From Blastomyces gilchristii SLH14081 (Eukaryota > Ascomycota > Eurotiomycetes > Onygenales > Ajellomycetaceae), in assembly GCF_000003855.2 (NCBI RefSeq), contig NW_003101667.1, positions 1,245,860 through 1,309,859 on the forward strand: DNA of 64,000 nucleotides. The letters run 5' to 3'. How positions within the stretch are numbered: the first letter of the stretch is position 1; every line of letters begins with the position of its first letter. A program made the position numbers and the translations under genes. The notes under the pieces were generated by a model. That model was not told the DNA's origin and searched no databases. It worked only from the letters and a program-made list of their open reading frames with translations. Below, piece by piece: positions 45,730 through 56,109 of the stretch.

Positions 45730-48700
45730 ATGTCGGGAGAACACGCGAATTCAGTAGTGAAACTATCACTACCACTGGTAAGCGCATCGCACGTCTGTGA
45801 GGCGTGAATCATTCAGATCTGACAAGCTTGTCTAGCAATATCAGCAAGACCTGTTCTCGGAACTCAGAGCTGAGGATGAACTCGTCATTCTTGCAAGGGG
45901 ACTTGGCCTGCTGCGTATCGTGACGAATTTATTACATTCTTACGATGCAGCCGGCAATAATCTAATCATAGTGGTGGGCGCTGGTAGTCTAGAAAATGAA
46001 TGGATTGGAGAAGGTGTGTAGCCTCGGGATATTTTGACAGAACCATTTTACTCATTCGCTATTGCAGCTCTCGCCGAACAATATGCAGTCAGCAGAACTC
46101 CCCTGGCTCGAGGGCTTAAAGTGATCAATACTGATCGAGCTACTGTTCCTTTGAGGTATGCTTTTCTCTGGCTTTAAGAGCTATTGTTTTCATTACCTGA
46201 CATAGTATAAGGCAAAAAATGTACGCCCAAGGCGGTATCCTGAGTGTCACCTCTCGGATATTGGTTGTCGATTTATTGTCCAGTTGAGTGGCCCTCCGGC
46301 ATATAATTGGAGGGTTTACTAATAGAAACAACAGAGATACTTGATCCCGAAACCATCACGGGCTTAATTGTTCTCCATGCTGAAAAGTAAGTCCTGGTCG
46401 CTACTAGTTTTAGCCTATCATATTAAGTCTGTTCCAGGATCACGGCCACCTCGTTGGAGGCATTTATTATCCGCATATATCGACAATTCAACAAAGTTGG
46501 TTGTTTAAAAGCTTTCTCTGATTCTCCCGAACCTTTCACAATTGGATTCAACCCCTTAGCAAACATGATGCGGAATCTATTTCTTAGGAAACCGTCTCTC
46601 TGGCCGAGGTTCCAGGTTACCGTAGCTGAGTCCTTAGAAGGGCGGAAGAAAGCTGAAGTCATCGAGCTAGAAATACCGATGACAGACAAAATGAGAGATA
46701 TACAAAACGCAGTCTTAGAATGTGTCGAAGCCAATATTCGGGAACTGAAAAAGTCAAATTCTGGCCTCGACATTGAAGACTGGACAGTGGACAGTGCGTT
46801 GCATCAAGACTTTGATGTGTCTATCCGGCGACAGCTGGAGCATATGTGGCATCGTGTAAGCTTTCGGACAAAGCAAATAGCCAACGATTTAACTGTCCTG
46901 AGGTCGATACTTCAGTAAGTCTCGGCGACCAACATTTCATCTAGAGATATGGCAGGTGAGCTAATACACTCCACAGTTCGTTATTGACGTACGACTCCGT
47001 CTCCTTTATCAAATACCTTGACACGATTATAGCTGCTCACTCGCCACCTCCGGGATCAACAAGGCAGAATTACTCCCCTTGGCTATTTCTTGATGCAGCG
47101 CATGTCCTATTTCAAACCGCCAAGTCCAGGGTTTATCGCGGCAAATTGGACAATCGGCAATTTATACCTGACACTGCCTCCCTACCAACTGCCTTGGAAC
47201 CAGTGCTCGAGGAACAGCCGAAATGGTCAGTCCTCGCGGATGTTCTAGATGAAATTGAGAGGAGTACATATCTCAATCCTGTTCTCCCGGGTGACTCGAA
47301 TGGAACCATTCTAGTCATGTGTAGTGACAGGAAAACCTGCTGCCAAATCAGGGAATATTTAGAAACAATGCGCATCAAAATCGAACCCTCTAATGACGAG
47401 ATGGAGAGCGAGAGTGAGGCAGATGACGACAAGCCGTCTGCAGAGTTTATGCTTCGGAGGAAACTCCGTCACTATTTAAACTGGAAACGCGCTTCGTCCA
47501 GGATTAACAGCAACCTTTATCATACTAAATCAAAACAGGAACCAGGAACAGCGCCAGGGTACAATTCCGTGGGTTCAACCACTCAGTATCAAGGACGAGC
47601 ACCTCCGAATAAAAGACGACGAGTTCGTGGAGGCGGTGGCTCAGGTCTGGCACCAGCCAGAGGTGCAAGCAGTAGTGTCCAACTTGATACGGAAGTGCCA
47701 ACGCAGGTATCAACCCTGCTGGAAGAAATTAAACTTGTTGAGCCGGAAGAAGAAACCATCGAGGTTGGCATCGTGGATGACGATCTTGAAGATATGGAAG
47801 ACTACTACCAACTCTATGACATGAACGATCTCTTGATGGTATACCCTTACGACGGCGATATGGATGACCATGTTCTTGAAGAAGTCAAACCACGGTACAT
47901 AATCATGTACGAACCGGACGCAGCCTTCATTCGCAGAGTAGAAGTCTATCGAAGCTCTCACACGAACCGGGAAGTCAGGGTTTACTTTCTATATTATGGA
48001 GGTTCGGTCGAGGAACAGCGATATCTAAGTGCTGTCCGAAAGGAAAAGGACGCGTTCACAAAACTGATCAAAGAAAAGGGGGTATGTATGCACCTTGCGC
48101 TCTACATGATAATATTTCTAAGTGAACTAAATGCAAAGTTCTTGCGCAGTCCATGTCCCTAACAATAAACCACGACAAAAGCGCCGAAGATCCCCAAGAG
48201 CAATTTCTTCGAACAGTCAATACCCGCATCGCTGGTGGAGGCCGACTGGCCGCAACAGCAGCCCCACCCACCGTCGTAGTGGATGTGCGTGAATTTCGCA
48301 GCGCGCTCCCATCCCTCCTCCACGGACGAAGCATGGTCGTAGTTCCCTGCCAACTAACAGTTGGCGACTACATCTTGACCCCGGAGATTTGTGTCGAGCG
48401 CAAATCGATCCGTGATTTGCTCAGCTCCCTGAAAAACGGCCGCCTGTACAATCAGGCGGAGACAATGCTCCAGCACTACAAAACCCCAGTACTGCTAATC
48501 GAATTTGACCAGAACAAATCATTCACTTTTGACGCATTCACCTCCGCCACAAGCACGCCAAGCTCAGAAAGCCTATCCAGCAACCTGATAAACCCCACAA
48601 ATCCAAAGTCCATCCAGCACCTCCTCACACTACTCACGCTCGCCTTCCCACGGCTGAAAATCATCTGGTCCTCCGCCCCGTTTCAAACAGCAGAGATATT

Positions 48701-49067
48701 CGCCGAGCTGAAGAAGAACAATGCAGAACCAGACCCCATTCGCGCCGTGCAAATCGGGCTAGACTTTGATATCACGTCCTCTACAGCTGCCGCCGCGGCT
48801 GCCACCGCAGCAGGTACGGGTAACAGTATCATGTCAGCCGCGGGGATTGAGCATCGGGCCTTCAACCAGCTACCGCAGGATATGTTACAGGCTGTTCCCG
48901 GGGTGACGCCGAAGCTAGCGGAGCGGTTGATTTTGGAGACGGAGAATTTACAGCAAATTGCGAATATGGAGATGGAGGAGTTGGAGCCGCTGGTTGGGAA
49001 GGAGGTTGGGAGGCAGGTTTTGCGGTTCTTTCGGAGAAACGTTTTTGATGAGGAGAGTGCTGATTAG
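45730..49067 (+). CDS. RAD1: RAD1/XPF structure-specific endonuclease, eight exons, 980 aa
   Basis: Exons 45730-45777, 45836-46013, 46068-46155, 46206-46282, 46335-46386, 46438-46914, 46977-48081 and 48150-49067; phases agree throughout. Catalytic subunit of the XPF-ERCC1 (Rad1-Rad10) endonuclease, which cuts 5' of lesions in nucleotide excision repair and acts in crosslink repair and single-strand annealing. The N-terminal two thirds form the degenerate SF2 helicase-like region (for example QQDLFSELRAEDELVILARG, ILSVTSRILVVDLLS, LDPETITGLIVLHAEK). The ERCC4 nuclease follows, with active-site GD (747-748) and ERK (758-760) in TVGDYILTPEICVERKSIRD. A C-terminal tandem helix-hairpin-helix (QAVPGVTPKLAERLI) mediates ERCC1 binding. 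All nuclease residues are present, so the enzyme should be active. Five of the seven introns lie within the first 720 bp of the gene. Confidence 0.95.
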
Positions 49068-49965
49068 GTGCGTGGGCGATTTCTTGCTTTCCCACATACG
49101 ACTAGCTATAATGCCGAGGTAGAAGTCACTTAGGTTTAGTTAAAGTGCACTACAGATCGTATCATGTCTTCGTTTGGAATTGTATAAGGTTGGCGATGGG
49201 CCGCTTCCAAATATAGCCCATATCAATACTATATCATGAACCAACGGATTAGGAAAAAAATTCATTTACGCCTTTCTAGCCGACCCTAAATTTTGTCTTT
49301 CATTACTTCATTTTTGCTTTCGGTTTATCTATGCTTTCAAACTGCCAAATTGGGAATGTCGCAAGAGCCACCACAACGGAAAAAAAGTAGGGCAAGAAGT
49401 GCAAAAAGCAGAAACGGAAAACAGAAGAAAAACAGAAGCGAAAACGCAATAACGGAGGCATGCCAGTAAGTAAAAGCAAAAGTCTTTCATAACCATGAGG
49501 GTGAAATTAATTTAAAATGAAGCCGGTCCAATCGTAAGCCGCGTTAAAGAGGAAGAGTAAGGCGGGGAGAAGTTCGGAAAAAGAATAATCCGCGAATAAA
49601 ACAATTGGACTGACTTGTGGTTGATAGTGCCCATACTCGCCCTGTCTGGTGTCCCGTCCGATGATCGGCTCGAACCTTGCTTTATAGGTATATGGATTCT
49701 TAAGATAGTCGATAGCAATATCTGACCGGAAATTCTTCAGCCGAAGATGCCCGATTTCTATCCCTGGAGATGAGGAGCGCTGGGGGGGCGCTGAATGTTT
49801 GCCTACAACGTAACAGTGGCTATAGTGCAGCGGGAGTGTTTCCAACAGGAGCTGTCTGCAACGTCAAAGGATAGAGAACCGTCCACCTTGGGACTGTTGA
49901 AGCCAGACACATGCATAGAGAGGGAACGCGGCCTCGTCGGATCAGGGTAGATTTTTTGGGAGAGA
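49068..49965. other. Convergent intergenic region, 0.9 kb
   Basis: Between the 3' ends of RAD1 (+) and eIF1A (-). No supported gene. Minus-strand frames near 49507-49845 have no recognisable domain and probably lie in the eIF1A 3' UTR. Confidence 0.5.
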
Positions 49966-50667
49966 TTAGATCTCATCAACATCGATGTCCTTGTCGTCTT
50001 CGCTGCCATCACGGTCTTCGTCGAACTCGACGTTGTCGTCAATATCCTCATGGCCATAGCTGTTGTTACGATATTAGCGACATATATATCAACATTAAAA
50101 ACGGCTGAAAGTGGAGGCAAAACGTACGTATCAGTCTCGTTAATCTTCGCACTCTCAGGCAACTCGCCGTAGGCTTTTAGACTTCGAGCCTCATCGGCAT
50201 TGTATTTGAGAATAACGTCACCCTTCTCGTCTTGGTAATCTCGTAGAGATAGAAGAATGATGTCTCCTTGGTTAATCCAGACCTTCTTGCGGAGTTTGCC
50301 ACGGATATGAGCGAGTCGTTTTTCGCCATCGAAGCAGAGGGCTTCCAGTCGTCCGTTACCCAACATCTTGACGACCTGAGCATATTCTTGTCCTTCCTCT
50401 TTGAAGGTCAGTTCTCGCTTCTCGTTGTCATTCTCGTTCTTTCCACGGCGTCGGTTTTTACCACCCTGTATACAAAACGGGATGTTAGCGTCCTAGTTTC
50501 ATAGAACCGAACCAGCAAGGACGCTTTTTCAAAAGAATACATTTCTTCAGAAGAAATTTCCCCACGTCCTCAAGTGAAGGCGCAGATGGTACTCAAGCGA
50601 TATGTGTGGCAATGTGGGGGTTTGTAAAGAGGGGTAGAAATCGTACCTTTCCCTTATTCTTCGGCAT
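49966..50667 (-). CDS. TIF11: Translation initiation factor eIF1A, three exons, 150 aa
   Basis: Exons 50667-50647, 50465-50128 and 50059-49966. eIF1A binds the A site of the 40S subunit, helps recruit the ternary complex and controls scanning and start-codon choice. The basic N-terminal tail is complete ([20 protein letters not shown]). The OB fold includes [40 protein letters not shown] and [20 protein letters not shown]. The acidic C-terminal tail ends [11 protein letters not shown], the eIF5B-binding end. Length matches the family (about 144-153). The first exon holds just seven codons, as is common for highly expressed fungal genes. Divergent from the 209-aa gene at 51036. Confidence 0.96.
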
Positions 50668-51035
50668 ATTGAACTGTTGTTAAACTGTTCCTGACTGAAA
50701 GTGTAACGATTTCCCGGATTTTATATGTAATGATATGTACTCGGATTGCTGGAGAGAAAACGTTGGGGGTTGTAGTGATGATGTTGTCAGATGGTGTTGT
50801 CAATTTCGGCTCTTATATAGTGGGGGATTTTTCTGTTTCTGCTGGCTGGATCGCCACTCCAAACCGTAACTATACCCGATTTGGCAGCCTCAACGCGCAC
50901 CTTAAAAACTTTTCAGGAGTACTTTCCGTGCCGGTGGATTTGTTAGAACACACATGTACCAAGGCAATCCCCATCTTCTCGCCCGTTCCAAGCTCTGCAT
51001 TTTTAAAACAAACACATAATTGGAAATTTTACAGA
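50668..51035. promoter_or_regulatory. Shared upstream region of eIF1A and the 209-aa gene
   Basis: A 368-bp head-to-head interval. The eIF1A side has an AATATG start context. A plus-strand frame runs through it from 50730 but begins at an ATG in poor context and probably reflects chance openness upstream of the real ATG 51036. Confidence 0.45.
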
Positions 51036-51665
51036 ATGGCTTCACGGGGCGCAAGCAATATATTTAACAAGAACCGTTACTACGGTTTCAGACCCCCAAG
51101 ATTCGTCGCCCCCAAACAGCCCTATTTCACAGTCCGTTACACGCCTCAAAACATACCTACGTCGCGCGCGAAGAAGTTTTCCTGTGATCTCTTCATCAAT
51201 CTATATGCCCTCCGGCCCAAGATCGACTATATGTGGGCGACACGGGACAAGCGCCAGCTTTGGTGGTCCGCTTCGGCCCAATCTGATATCGCATCGGAGA
51301 AGAGCGTTATACGGTCGTGGTGCGCCAGACGGGTGCGGACTGCATTTAGAGACGCGTTGAGGGAGCGTGGATATGACAAGACAGGGCGAAGAATACCGGA
51401 TATTGAGCAGCGGGAGCAGCAGAAACCGCAACCGAGGCAGCAAGCTGGGCAGCCGCCGTCTCGGCTAGAAGCCTTGGAAGGGACTTTGGAAATTCACTTC
51501 CGGCTTGCTGTCAAAGCTGCGAAATATACGGATATTGTGCGGGAGGCTGGGGTCGTCATTGAAAGGATTGAAACCTACCTCAAACGGGTAGGCGAGCGGG
51601 AGGAAAATGACGTGGAGAATTCTTCAGACGCTCTTTGGCCTAGTAACAATGGCGTGTCTACCTAA
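51036..51665 (+). CDS. Conserved-looking hypothetical protein, 209 aa
   Basis: Single exon. An open frame extends upstream to 50730, but the ATG at 51036 (CAGAATGGC context, MASRGASNIFNKNRYYGFRP) fits better because the upstream part is low quality and lies in the divergent promoter. The protein is basic and aromatic-rich in its first half (RYYGFRPPRFVAPKQPYFTV, DYMWATRDKRQLWWSASAQS), with helical regions SVIRSWCARRVRTAFRDALR and LEIHFRLAVKAAKYTDIVRE separated by a Gln/Pro-rich linker. No signal peptide or membrane segment. The family is not recognised; an organellar or nucleic-acid-binding role would suit the composition, but this is speculation. Confidence 0.72.
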   Translation: MASRGASNIFNKNRYYGFRPPRFVAPKQPYFTVRYTPQNIPTSRAKKFSCDLFINLYALRPKIDYMWATRDKRQLWWSASAQSDIASEKSVIRSWCARRVRTAFRDALRERGYDKTGRRIPDIEQREQQKPQPRQQAGQPPSRLEALEGTLEIHFRLAVKAAKYTDIVREAGVVIERIETYLKRVGEREENDVENSSDALWPSNNGVST

Positions 51666-52068
51666 GTTCCTAGGGTAAAAGAGGGTGGACTCGGCACGTC
51701 GTTGTTGGTTCCAGCATCTTTTGCACAGCACAATAAGGCCATAGGAAAGCCCTCTGGATCTAATTTATTCGGGCACTTACTTTACCTAGACGGTAAACAA
51801 TAGGTAACTAGCAACCCCATGGGAATTTTATTCGAGGCTACACTATATGCCTGATCCATTTTGCCCTGGATACTCGCAGTAGCTAGTACGACGGTCAGCT
51901 AGGCATGTAAGACTAGCATCTTCACCACATCGCCACATATGATCCCTCCTGGAGCAGAGTTCCGCAGTAATCCACAATACAAATGTGCCATCATCAAACT
52001 CCCCCTCAGTCCCATACCCCGCATCAGAGGAACCCAAAAGAAGCTTTCTCCTACACGGAAATCCAACC
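51666..52068. other. Convergent intergenic region, 0.4 kb
   Basis: 3' flanks of the 209-aa gene (+) and the 75-aa gene (-). Nothing recognisable. Confidence 0.5.
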
Positions 52069-52380
52069 TCACTTATTGAGCTCCTTCATTCGAGCATCGA
52101 TTTCTTCCCGTGGGGCTCTTGCCGGCATGTCTCCTACAAACGCCCTCAAAAAGTCAACATCAACTGCCAATTATGGACGAAATATCTTGGGTGAATTCTC
52201 TTTGATATTAGACTAACCTTCCGGAATCTGCGGGCCCTTAGTTATGAAGTCCCGGGCCTCAGGCCTCAACTGCTCACCACCCGCTGTAGAGTTGGCGTTC
52301 TTCTGTGTCTGGCTTCGTGTTTGGCGCGTGGTCGTGCCAGTTTTTCCGGCTTGGAAATCTTGACTAGATCGGCCAGCCAT
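52069..52380 (-). CDS. Small spliced hypothetical protein, 75 aa
   Basis: Exons 52380-52218 and 52133-52069 join as GPQIPEG|DMPARAPREEIDARMK with phase kept; stop TGA at 52069-52071. The N-terminal half is Thr/Gln/Arg-rich and disordered (MAGRSSQDFQAGKTGTTTRQ). The C-terminal half ends in an amphipathic helix REEIDARMKELNK. The join gives a continuous, plausible short protein, and the second exon would otherwise lack any reason to stay open. It lies below many annotation cutoffs. Function unknown. The upstream in-frame extension to 52461 is probably 5' UTR. Confidence 0.65.
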
Positions 52381-53375
52381 GTTTCCAGATCGGATTGGGA
52401 TGGGATGGGATGGGTGTGACGGGTATAGGTCGAGGGGTGGCAGATATTGCTGGAGACGCAAAATTGTATTTTTAGGAAGATTGTGTTGGCTTTACTTAAG
52501 CCTATTGCTGGATAAATTACTAACTTGGATTTTGAGAAACGAAATAGGTAGATGTGGTGGATGTGCTTAGAAGTCGGGCACGAGGTGCTACGCTACGGCA
52601 GGGGGAATGATTCATTCATACCACCTGGCGCTGATGACATCACCAAAACAGCCAAGGGTATAATCGAGCAAGAGCCACCTATGAGAATTGACCTCATCCC
52701 ATTCACCTATCTTGGTAGATATTAATCTGTTTATACTTATATTATATATAGCAGGTAATAGCCATTTGTAACTAATCAGAAGTGTCAAGAAAATAGTACC
52801 ATTTCTGGGCTTCTTTGTGTGTTGTTCAGTTGCCAAAAGCAGCATATACTTTAAGTAGTTAGCTTTCTCATACAAAGGGATGCTAAATACACTCTATCGG
52901 CTTCAGTACGGAGTAGACATCTACACGTTCGACTCTTGTGCTGCGCAATAGTACAATATTAATATTATATTTCCATACGGACGGGCTTCCTAATCCAACA
53001 AAGGCTGTACAGGGCTTGGCGCGGCGTTCCCTGACTAAGCTTCGCAACCTCGCCTTTCTTCGTTCCCGGATCCGACCAACCCTGATCGAAACACACAACT
53101 CCATCCATCCATTCTTCCATTCTTCTACATATATATAACTCGAAAATACACCCTGTGTGTTACTTCTCTTAACCACCATATCCTAGACGGTATTCCGCGG
53201 AGAGATATTTTCGCCTACTGCCATTCGAACGCCAGTCAGTAGTACGTTGTGTTCGCGCTCAGCTGCCTGCTGAAGGGATTCAGATTAGCAATGAGCCACT
53301 TGGCTGTCAAATATAACTAATGAGACTAACGTCGTCTTCTCCCTGTCCGCAAATACCAGCCTTGGAGCTCCAACC
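52381..53375. other. Divergent intergenic region, 1.0 kb
   Basis: Upstream of both the 75-aa gene (-) and LAS17 (+). It contains TACGGAGTA (52907-52915) and a TATATATAA-like element near 53130. No gene is seen. Confidence 0.5.
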
Positions 53376-55586
53376 ATGCCATCCATTCTCACCGATGCGG
53401 ATAAGGAGACGGTCAGGCGAACCGTTCCAAAACCCTCCAACAAGATACTGGCTGTGGCAGTTGCGCGGTTATACGTAGCACATCCAAACCCTCACAAATG
53501 GACATATACCGGGTTGCAAGGAGCTGCAGTTCTTGCCAACGACTTGGTTGGACATACGTTTTGGATTAAGTTGGTTGATGTTTCGGTATGCAATGCAATA
53601 TTCTGCTTAGATATATCCTTACCTCCCCTCGCGTACAGCAAACCCAAACTAACATGGCATATCTCCGAAAAATAGCCCGCTGGTAGAGGAGTTGTATGGG
53701 ACCAGGAAATCTACGATGGGTTCTCGTATAACCAAGACAGGACCTTTTTTCACACTTTCGAGCTAGAGGAATGTCTCGCAGGGTTATCGTTTGCGGATGA
53801 GAAGGAGGCAAAGACCTTCATGAAAAAGGTACTAGAACGAGAGAAGAGCGCGAGTAAAGAAACGAAAACTACACCATTTGCGTCACTCCGGGGCCAAGGA
53901 CCCGCACCAGTAGCAAGCAACAAAGGCCATAGTCGGTTTGGGCTTGGTAGCCTCCTACATGTCCACCGACACTCCTCCGCCCATGCCCCACCTGCTCCTG
54001 CGGAATCTATTATCCCCCCAAGGCAGCCCGCTCCAGCTCCCGCTCTCTCCCCGGCAGCAACAGAACTCCCATCAGCCCCAGAACGGAAGCAGACGTCAGC
54101 CTTAGACACGGTAGATCCGTCATGGAGAGGCTTGCTCGACGAATTACTTGCCATGGGTATTACGGAGGATCAAATCGCGGAGAACTCGGATTTTATCAAA
54201 CAATACATTGAGCAGAAGCAAGCCGATGAGCTTAATGGTGCATCTAAGGAAACTCCACCAGATTCCCAAAAGAGAGCAAAAGCCCCGCCACCTCCTCCGC
54301 CGCCAAATGCCCCACCCCCGCCAACAGCATCGATACCGCCCCTCAGCCCCCAGAATACGGGAAGGAGAAATGCTCCTCCACGTCCACCGCCGTCACGACG
54401 CGGCCGTCCTCCTTCACCACCACCTGCGCGTGAGCCCCCTCCACCATCTCCATCTCCGCCGCGGGAGCCATCACCAGTTCGGCCACGCTTCAAAGCGCCC
54501 CCTCCCATCGCGGATGCCGGCAAATTTGCCAATGCTCTCCCGGGCCGGAATAGAACTGCATCAGGTTCTAATCTAGCCAGACCGGGAGCTCAACCCCCAC
54601 CACTGCCACCGAAAACTCCTATAGAGGGAGAGCGAAAGGTCTCAGCCCCCCAACTACCCAGTCGAACCCCAGGTCTCCCACCGCGGCGTGAAGTTAGTCC
54701 TGGATTAACACCCGCCTTACCACCCAAGATTCCTCATGTTACTCCTGCACCCGGGCTTGCCCCTGGGCCTCCTCCTCCCCCCCCACCACGTACTCAAGCT
54801 TCTCCAAGTTCAACTCCCCAGTCATCACAACCACCGCCACCACCAGCTCCAGTCTCTGTCCCGGGACGTCAACTACCACCACCCATCTCGGCTCCCGCAC
54901 CACCGACTCCTCCGCCTCCGCCTCCGGCACCAGCACCATCATCGAGCCCCGCACCACCTCCACCCCCACCTCCAGTTAGTACTGGCCCGCCCCCGCCTCC
55001 ACCTTCAACCGGTAGTCTTCCTCGCCCTCCGCCCCGTCCCGCGCCTTCAACCGTTGCTCCGCCCCCACCACCGCCTCCGCCGGCTGGAGTTGCTCGCCCA
55101 CCCCCTCCTCCATCTGTTGGTAGCCCTCCTCCTCCCCCACCACCACCGCCACCAGGCCCCGCAGCCAACGGCGCACCTCCTGCCCCTCCCCCTCCACCAT
55201 CGTCATCAACCGCACCATCCCTTCCAAAACCAGCACCGGGGAAAGACGATCTTCTAGCCTCAATCCGTGCAGGAACAGGCCTTCGAAAGGTCAAAGACAC
55301 CGAGAAGCGAGATCGAAGCGCAGCCGCCGTTCCCGGTGCAAGTAGCGAGACACCGTCGTCACCAGCATCAGGTGGAGCTGGGCCCGGAGAACCGAATTCA
55401 ATGCTAGGGTCTTTACAGGCGGCGTTGAATAAGCGGAAGCAGAAAGTCAGCGGAAGTGGTATGTATCTACGTCTCTTTGCTTGTATCATTTTCTATTTGA
55501 ATTCAATTCTACCTCCCCACGCCTGATGGACCTAGCAGGAAACTGACATTATGGCAGATGATGAAAAATCAGATGACGAGTGGTGA
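53376..55586 (+). CDS. LAS17: LAS17/WASP, activator of Arp2/3, three exons, 673 aa
   Basis: Exons 53376-53585, 53676-55458 and 55558-55586. Nucleation-promoting factor that activates Arp2/3 for branched actin at endocytic patches. The N-terminal WH1 domain (about 1-150) spans exons 1-2 (LAVAVARLYVAHPNPHKWTY, GRGVVWDQEIYDGFSYNQDR, FHTFELEECLAGLSFADEKE). A short helical segment LLDELLAMGITEDQIAENSD resembles the region after WH1 in fungal homologues. A very long polyproline stretch (about 255-590) follows for SH3 partners and profilin. The WH2 motif DDLLASIRAGTGLRKVKD lies near 592-609. The 29-bp last exon supplies the acidic end DDEKSDDEW with the conserved terminal Trp; without it the large exon reads into an intron. 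The minus strand shows long Gly-rich shadow frames. Confidence 0.95.
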
Positions 55587-55663
55587 GGTTAGTTTTGGTA
55601 TTGGTTTTGGTCTTGGTTTGAGCCATCATGGTTATATTCGTGGATCCATTTGCTGTCACTTTT

Positions 55664-55701
<38 letters not shown>

Positions 55702-56109
55702 TTCAGCTGTTCGTAATGGCATACACTACTGTAAAAAGCGTCTGTCTGAGACGTTGATCGTTTGGTACCCTTTTGCGTGCTCCTCTTTGCTGTATCTTAT
55801 GCGGTAGTGTTCGTGTTTAATTGGGGGAAGGCCATTCCATATACAGGCGAATTGAATTTGGGTTTTAAAATCTTACTTAGCTCTTCCCATCGATTAAATT
55901 AACCGCTCAAGAACCCTCTCCGCGAAGAACAACCTCGGCGGATAAATAGTTATTCCGCTAGGGGCCGGCAAAAAATTAACAAACCTACCTCGACGTTGGG
56001 AGCAACTTGATCATTCCTCAACAAACAAAAACAAAGACAGAATAGAGCAAGTGTTCTATCTGTTATTACTTTGTTTTCAGAAAAGAAGCATCCCATATGA
56101 GGGTAAGAG
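55587..56109. other. Intergenic with T32 tract
   Basis: Between LAS17 and MRS2, both on the plus strand. It contains a run of 32 T (55667-55698), likely in the LAS17 3' UTR or just beyond it. Confidence 0.55.

Noticed and set aside
49507..49845. 112-codon minus-strand frame after eIF1A
   Set aside because: No recognisable domain, and it lies in the probable 3' UTR beyond the eIF1A stop.
50730..51035. Upstream extension of the 209-aa protein
   Set aside because: Lies in the divergent promoter with eIF1A and reads as low-quality sequence; ATG 51036 has a better context.
54869..55489. Gly-rich minus-strand frame opposite LAS17
   Set aside because: Complement of the polyproline-coding repeat; the plus-strand WASP gene explains it fully.
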